The position numbers and the translations under genes are program-made. 64,000 nt of DNA from positions 62,001 to 126,000 of the forward strand of contig NZ_JACHEF010000004.1 of assembly GCF_014207355.1 (NCBI RefSeq), written 5' to 3'. The notes beneath the pieces were generated by a model, which did no database searches, was not told the origin of the DNA, and worked only from the letters and a program-made list of their open reading frames with translations. Position 1 is the stretch's first letter, and every line of letters begins with the position of its first letter. Below are positions 60,036 through 64,000 of the stretch, piece by piece. This DNA is from Mesorhizobium sangaii. Lineage in GTDB: Bacteria; Pseudomonadota; Alphaproteobacteria; Rhizobiales; Rhizobiaceae.

Positions 60036-60533
60036 CAGCCGGGTTGACAAATGTGATGCCGCCGGGGGAGCTCACCTGAACGTCAATGACCCCTCCTTCG
60101 TCTCCAGTCCACACGTAGTGCTTGCCGCCCGGCTGCAGCACGAAAAAGGATCCAGGCTTGAGCCAGGGGCCTATCGTGTCGGCCTTATCGCCAAACCCGA
60201 ACCCGATTGGCCGCTGATCAGCCACACGGCCTCGGCATTAGGATGACTGTGCGGAGGCACAACGTAGTGGGGCGGGAATTTCACTCGGGCAACGCTCCAA
60301 TCGCCGGACATCGCCAGAAGAGCGACTTTGGCGCCGGGCGGAAGGTCGGGAATGTCGACCCACTTCAGGTCAGCACTGTCGGTGTTTAGGACAGCGGTCG
60401 ACTTCACACCTTCCTGGTCCGCCGCCGCGAATGCACAACCTCCAAATGCAAAGACTGCCGCACCTGTGAGACCTAGGGCAAGGAGCATTGATCGGCCATT
60501 AGAACGTGGTGAACCTCTCAACATGTTATCCAT
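60036..60533 (-). pseudogene. Frameshifted exported cupin protein
   Basis: Start at 60533 with GGGAGG. A signal peptide (LGLTGAAVFAFGG) is followed by a cupin-like barrel: WVDIPDLPPGAKVALLAMSGDWSVARVKFPPHYVVPPHSHPNAEAVWLISG (metal His motif PHSH), then after a one-base frameshift near 60205-60215 IGFGFGDKADTIGPWLKPGSFFVLQPGGKHYVWTGDEGGVIDVQVSSPGG. The end runs into DNA-ligase-like sequence. Presumably not functional as it stands. Confidence 0.65.
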
Positions 60534-60772
60534 CGCATCCTCCCATATTCGTCACGCAGCTTAAATGTGCGCAACGGGTTACATTAGCAGAAATGCATTT
60601 ACTTGCGGCGCAAGTGAACCTTCAAAAGGCGGTGACTATCACATCGCCTAGGGGTCCCGCGCGTCCCTCCCTGACCCTAGACTGCCGCACCATCAGCGAG
60701 GGTACGAAACGCTTGAACTGGACGCGTGAAGCCGTCGTGTTAAGCTATTGGCACGATACAGGAGGCCTTCGA

Positions 60773-60993
60773 ATGCCGACCGACAGCGGAGCCTATCCGG
60801 CGTTGACCGTGGCAGAACTCGCTGATCCGCAACGAGCCATTTCCGCAGCGATCGAACTTTACGGGGACCAAGCGAAGACGGCAGCGGCTTGCTGCGCCTT
60901 GGAGGCGCACTTTGCTGGACGGGAAGCCACTACCGCTTCTGGTTTGGCGTCTTCAAGGAGCTGGACGCGGGAAAAACGGAAGCCCGCCACTGA
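60773..60993 (+). pseudogene. Frameshifted small conserved protein
   Basis: AGGAGG 7 nt before the ATG at 60773. MPTDSGAYPALTVAELADPQRAISAAIELYGDQAKTAAACCALEAHFAG, then at about 60921 the recognisable tail SHYRFWFGVFKELDAG continues in another frame to TGA at 60991. The uncorrected frame runs to 61015. Small rhizobial family of unknown function. Confidence 0.55.
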
Positions 60994-61004
60994 GGAAGAA
61001 ATCG

Positions 61005-61175
61005 ATGCTCGCTAAGAGAACCGCGATTGCTCTGCTCTCCTGCCTGGCCATTTCGGGCTGCGGTATGGCCAAAGCTGCGAGGGAAACCGGGCAGACGTTC
61101 GACAAGTATGGATGCCTTGCTCGTGACTTCAAAGGCCAGCCCCCCTGCGAACCTGACAATGCCGCAGCGCCCTGA
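61005..61175 (+). CDS. Small lipoprotein, 56 aa
   Basis: GAGGAAG before the ATG. Lipoprotein signal (LLSCLAISGCG) and a 35-residue mature part with two further Cys (KYGCLARDFKGQPPCEPDN). No known family recognised. It directly follows the frameshifted gene. Confidence 0.6.
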   Translation: MLAKRTAIALLSCLAISGCGMAKAARETGQTFDKYGCLARDFKGQPPCEPDNAAAP

Positions 61176-61190
61176 CGCTCGAGTCAAAAA

Positions 61191-61214
61191 GCCCGCCAGT
61201 TTTCGCCGGCGGGC
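61191..61214 (-). terminator. Minus-strand terminator in the 61176-61534 gap
   Basis: GCCCGCC (61191-61197) pairs with GGCGGGC (61208-61214); on the minus strand it is followed by TTTTT. It may end the DUF982 transcript that stops at 61535. Nothing else is seen in the 359-bp gap. Confidence 0.6.
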
Positions 61215-61534
61215 CAGTGGAGTGCTGGGATCAACCAGCATAGGTCAGCGAGCGGCGGAGGGGGTTGGTTGCGGATCGACCATTTTAGAGAAATTGAACA
61301 TTCGAAAACGGCCTATGATCTGCCAGCCGGCAAACCCACCCTCTTTGCCGGTCAGGCCTGGCGGTCAGTCCCCGAGCCCCCCGCTATGGCCACCGGACCA
61401 CGCGCTACGACGCTGCCTTGAGCGCGCCGTCCGGTACTGTTCCGGCTCGCAAGCGGATTGGCGTTCACCCAGACGCGAACCATTCAGACTTCCTGCCAGA
61501 ACTACACCGCGCGCCGCAGCTCTCCGTTCTCCGA

Positions 61535-61801
61535 TCAACAATGGGCCAGTGGCAAAAAATCGGATCTGGCCAGCACCCCAGCTATCCTGGCAAAGCTGAC
61601 AAATGCCCGTCGCGCCTGTTCGGTTGTCATTTGCCCGGCGATTGCGGCGTTGCAGCTCCTCACCGCGCAGCTGTATACCGGTCCCCGACGGGCCTTCGGC
61701 CATTGATTCAAGAATGCGAGCGCCTCCCGCACCGAGTTGATGTCGTGTCCCACGTCATTGGTCTTAACCTGCACGGGGGCAAGAAAAGCCAGACTGGTCA
61801 T
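61535..61801 (-). CDS. DUF982 family protein (copy 2)
   Basis: 88 residues, GGAGG before the ATG. LAPVQVKTNDVGHDINSVREALAFLNQWPKARRGPVYSCAVRSCNAAIAG, then TEQARRAFVSFARIAGVL. This is the most canonical of the three DUF982 copies in the window. Function unknown. Confidence 0.85.
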   Translation of the reverse strand: MTSLAFLAPVQVKTNDVGHDINSVREALAFLNQWPKARRGPVYSCAVRSCNAAIAGQMTTEQARRAFVSFARIAGVLARSDFLPLAHC

Positions 61802-61883
61802 TTGTTACCTCCTTGGGGTTGCAAGGTTGATTCAGCATCCCATGACGGCTCTTTCGTTTGAGGCTGTTGGACGTCATTTGACC

Positions 61884-61922
61884 GTCCTCGTATCTGCGAG
61901 GACCGGGGGCTCGACGAGCCCC
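61884..61922 (-). terminator. Double hairpin after the Hsp20 genes
   Basis: GTCCTCG (61884-61890) pairs with CGAGGAC (61897-61903), and GGGGCTCG (61906-61913) with CGAGCCCC (61915-61922). It lies 20 bp beyond the stop of the Hsp20 gene at 61941. Confidence 0.6.
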
Positions 61923-61940
61923 GGCCCTCCTTCGCCACCG

Positions 61941-62450
61941 TCATTTGCTGCCATTGATTGCAATGCGCTTGGCATTTGCCTGCGCCTTTTTGGTCTTCGG
62001 CAGTGTCACGGTGAGCACACCGTTCCTGAACGTGGCCGCCACCTTGTCGTCTTCAACCTCACGGCCGAGACTGAAGCGCCGCTCAAAGCGTCCATAATAG
62101 CGCTCGCTGAACTGGCGGTCCTTGTCCTCGGTCTCTGCTTTCTTCTCGCCGCGAAGCGTCAGAACGCCATCATCCAGCATGACCTCGACGTCGTTTTCAT
62201 CGAGGCCCGGGATTTCGGCCGTCACCCGGATTTCCTTATCGGTTTCCGAGAACTCCACGCTTGGCCAAGTGCCGTTGAGAGGGGGCACGCGGCCCAGAAC
62301 CGAAGGCGTCTCAAAACCGCGGAACACCTCGTCGAATAGCCGGTTGACATTGCGGTGCAACGACAGGAACGGATCCATGTCGTCACTGCGATAAATGCTC
62401 GGTGCCTGGCCGCCGCCACGGCTCCAAGGAATCAAGTCACGTACGTTCAT
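61941..62450 (-). CDS. Small heat-shock protein Hsp20 (copy 1)
   Basis: 169 residues, AAGGAG before the ATG. N-terminal arm with FLSLHRNVNRLFDEVF; alpha-crystallin domain: WPSVEFSETDKEIRVTAEIPGLDENDVEVMLDDGVLTLRGEKK, RRFSLGREVEDDKVAATFRNGVLTVTLPK, ending QANAKRIAI. An ATP-independent holdase in the cytoplasm. Next to the second Hsp20 gene, same strand. Confidence 0.92.
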   Translation of the reverse strand: MNVRDLIPWSRGGGQAPSIYRSDDMDPFLSLHRNVNRLFDEVFRGFETPSVLGRVPPLNGTWPSVEFSETDKEIRVTAEIPGLDENDVEVMLDDGVLTLRGEKKAETEDKDRQFSERYYGRFERRFSLGREVEDDKVAATFRNGVLTVTLPKTKKAQANAKRIAINGSK

Positions 62451-62534
62451 TTGTCCTTCTCCTTTTTTTATGGGTCGCACCCGGACCCCACCCATGACAG
62501 GACGGGATGTCTGCTGCAGGCCGACCGCCAAAGA

Positions 62535-63002
62535 TCAGGCCGCCGCGCTTTCAATCCGCTTGGAGGCCGCCTTCTTGTCGGTCTCGACATTAATCGCGAT
62601 GCGGCGCGGCTTCATCTCCTCGGGAATTTCCTTCTTGAGGTCGATGATCAGCAGACCGTTTTCGAGCTTTGCCCCGACAATGGTCACATGATCGGCCAGT
62701 TCGAAGCGGCGCGCGAACGACCTCAGCGCCAAGCCATGATGGAGGTACTGAACCTCGTCGTTCTCTGTCTTGGCGCCCTCGATCACGAGCATATTTGGCT
62801 CCTGCGTGATCGTAAGCTCGTCTTCACCAAAACCGGCGACCGCAAGGACAATGCGGTAGGTGTCTTCGCCGAGCTTGGCGATATCGTAGGGCGGCCAGTT
62901 GTCCGCGTTCTGTGGGGGGCCGGCGTTTTCGAGCAGGTTGAAGATGCGATCAAAGCCGATGCTTGACCGATAGAAGGGGGAAAAGTCCAGGTTCGTTCTC
63001 AT
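62535..63002 (-). CDS. Small heat-shock protein Hsp20, IbpA-type (copy 2)
   Basis: 155 residues from MRTNLDFSPFYRSSIGFDRIFNLLE, the IbpA-type start. Alpha-crystallin domain with YDIAKLGEDTYRIVLAVAGFGEDELTITQEPNMLVIEG, YLHHGLALRSFARRFELADHVTIVGAKLENGLLIIDLKKEIPEEMKPRRIAI. The leader contains a ROSE-like structure, so translation is probably temperature-controlled. Likely first gene of an hsp operon with copy 1 (84 bp gap). Confidence 0.93.
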   Translation of the reverse strand: MRTNLDFSPFYRSSIGFDRIFNLLENAGPPQNADNWPPYDIAKLGEDTYRIVLAVAGFGEDELTITQEPNMLVIEGAKTENDEVQYLHHGLALRSFARRFELADHVTIVGAKLENGLLIIDLKKEIPEEMKPRRIAINVETDKKAASKRIESAAA

Positions 63003-63007
63003 AACTA

Positions 63008-63062
63008 CATCCTCCTTAGAGCAACATAGATACGAGGGAACGCCAAGAAGCATGGCGCTCCC
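63008..63062 (-). ncRNA. ROSE-like RNA thermometer in the hsp20 leader
   Basis: On the minus strand, 5' to 3': a hairpin with ten pairs (arms 63053-63062 and 63036-63045, one G-U), then TTGCTCTAAGGAGG at 63024-63011 next to the start codon. UUGCU opposite an AGGAGG Shine-Dalgarno in a short hairpin is the signature of ROSE elements of rhizobial heat-shock genes. The full leader may extend further upstream. Structure was judged by eye. Confidence 0.6.
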
Positions 63063-63230
63063 TGACACATCGGGCCCTTACGTGGCGACCGACGAGAATG
63101 AATTGGGAATTGACTTCCGCGGCGTCAAGAGGGTCCGCCAAGGCAGTTTCGCGACCGCCTTCAAATGGCTGGTGGCAAGCGTTCCATCGAATACCCATCT
63201 GCTTCGCTGGTATTCGAACGGAGGAAAAGG

Positions 63231-63413
63231 ATGACCATGACACGCCAAGACGTTGTCTCGGTCCTCGGATCCATAGACGACGTGACGATTGCGGAGATCA
63301 TCGCGTCCGGTGCCTCGCTCGAGGAATTGAGAGAGGCGTGGGCCTGGGCCTTTGGTGACGAGGCGCTGATGAGCCAGGGCGACCGCTGCCGGGAACACGG
63401 GTGGCAGCGCTAA
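63231..63413 (+). CDS. Small conserved protein, 60 aa
   Basis: GGAGGAAAAGG precedes the ATG. It is acidic and helical (DVVSVLGSIDDVTIAEIIASGASLEELREAWAWAFGDEALM), then a short polar end. Small proteins like this occur near Hsp20 genes in rhizobia. Function unknown. The 264 bp after it hold nothing recognised. Confidence 0.6.
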   Translation: MTMTRQDVVSVLGSIDDVTIAEIIASGASLEELREAWAWAFGDEALMSQGDRCREHGWQR

Positions 63414-63677
63414 TTGACCTTATCGAGCCCGATGACGAAGGCGACCTGGCAGATCCGGCCCAGGTGCATCCGGGCGATGCGTGAAGATGCCGCCGGCGGC
63501 TTGCCATTCAGGCAGACGCGCTTAATCGCGCGATCCGCTTGGTAGTTTGTCTGTGCTGACGGCACCTATATGAACAGACAACGAAAAAGGACTCGGCTTT
63601 CCGCTCCCCATGCCCCGGTGACGAACCGCTTTGATGCTGCGGCGGTAGATTGCCGCCGCAGTACTAACCCTGACTAT

Positions 63678-63977
63678 CTAAAGATGGTCTACTTTGCTGA
63701 TCTTCGGCCCTGTCATCCAGTGCGGCGCTGCGGGCAGATCCTCGATGACGGCGACCCTGCGTGCCCAGGTCGTAAAGGCCCTGTTCGCCGCCTCGACAGG
63801 CTTCCGGCCATCGTACGCGGAGTAGCATGCATCCAACGCCGCAGCGTGGAGGAGGCCGCGCCTTTCAATCGGCCATTCTTCCAGAAACTCTATCGCATCC
63901 ATGACACAGCCGATCTTTTGGACAACATGGCCCTCATCTCTTACGAAAACCGGTTGTTTGAACGTCGCGCTTTCCAT
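63678..63977 (-). CDS. DUF982 family protein (copy 3)
   Basis: 99 residues, GGGAGG before the ATG. FKQPVFVRDEGHVVQKIGCVMDAIEFLEEWPIERRGLLHAAALDACYSAYDG, then VEAANRAFTTWARRVAVI, as in other DUF982 proteins, with a longer C-terminus. Function unknown. The ATG stands 24 bp before the window edge. Confidence 0.8.
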   Translation of the reverse strand: MESATFKQPVFVRDEGHVVQKIGCVMDAIEFLEEWPIERRGLLHAAALDACYSAYDGRKPVEAANRAFTTWARRVAVIEDLPAAPHWMTGPKISKVDHL

Positions 63978-64000
63978 AGTGACCTCCCTTCAAATCATGG

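Noticed and set aside
1..64000. CRISPR arrays, insertion sequences, tRNA or rRNA genes, prophage genes
   Set aside because: I looked for regular spaced repeats, transposase motifs, tRNA cloverleaf ends and phage structural genes and found none I could support; reading by eye can miss a tRNA.

Overview
The window looks like the chromosome of a Mesorhizobium-like alphaproteobacterium (Hyphomicrobiales). The evidence is high GC with GC-rich third codon positions, a FixLJ-FixK and cbb3-oxidase (fixNOQP-fixIS) block, three DUF982 paralogs, HWE-type histidine kinases, and many sites that match the alphaproteobacterial general-stress (EcfG) promoter GGAAC-N16/17-CGTT. This is inferred from gene content; no rRNA or tRNA gene was seen to anchor taxonomy.

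Layout. 1-4.0 kb: part of a type II secretion locus, with gspI/gspJ facing gspD, a prepilin peptidase and gspG. 4.2-5.3 kb: small conserved proteins and a KTSC-like ORF. 5.4-11.1 kb: a catabolic cluster of two flavin/Fe-S oxidoreductases of the old-yellow-enzyme/N-methylproline demethylase type, a TetR regulator and a ProC-like reductase, with a perfect 10-bp inverted repeat in the divergent promoter region. 11.3-28.1 kb: a stress island with a phospholipase-D-like enzyme, CsbD, DUF4142, a YflT-like protein, a hybrid PAS kinase, YihY, AlkB, a large catalase, a frameshifted HWE kinase and several very small proteins. 28.4-32.4 kb: a tauABC-type ABC transporter with an SsuD-like sulfonate monooxygenase. 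32.7-34.5 kb: a predicted aminopeptidase and a PNPOx-like protein.

34.8-49.7 kb is a low-oxygen and nitrogen-oxide block. It holds fixK, a FixT-like lone receiver, fixJ and fixL on the minus strand; then an NnrR/Dnr-type regulator, pseudoazurin, nirK, nirV and a group III truncated haemoglobin; then ccoNOQP, a 70-residue membrane protein, a DUF2189 protein, fixI and fixS. Three perfect TTGCG-N4-CGCAA boxes and one hybrid TTGCG-N4-ATCAA box sit at the promoters. FixL would sense oxygen and act through FixJ and FixK on the oxidase, while the NnrR-type regulator would respond to NO and control nitrite reduction.

50-64 kb is a second accessory stress region. It has a NYN-domain protein, DUF3606-like and DUF982 small proteins, an alpha/beta hydrolase of the haloacetate-dehalogenase type, and a LovK/LovR-like kinase-receiver operon whose LOV-like domain lacks the photoactive cysteine. 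Frameshifted or remnant genes follow (a cupin, a DNA-ligase tail, a small conserved gene), then two Hsp20 genes, the upstream one preceded by a ROSE-like RNA-thermometer leader. Six perfect and several near-perfect EcfG-type promoters tie this region to the 13-21 kb island as one regulon.
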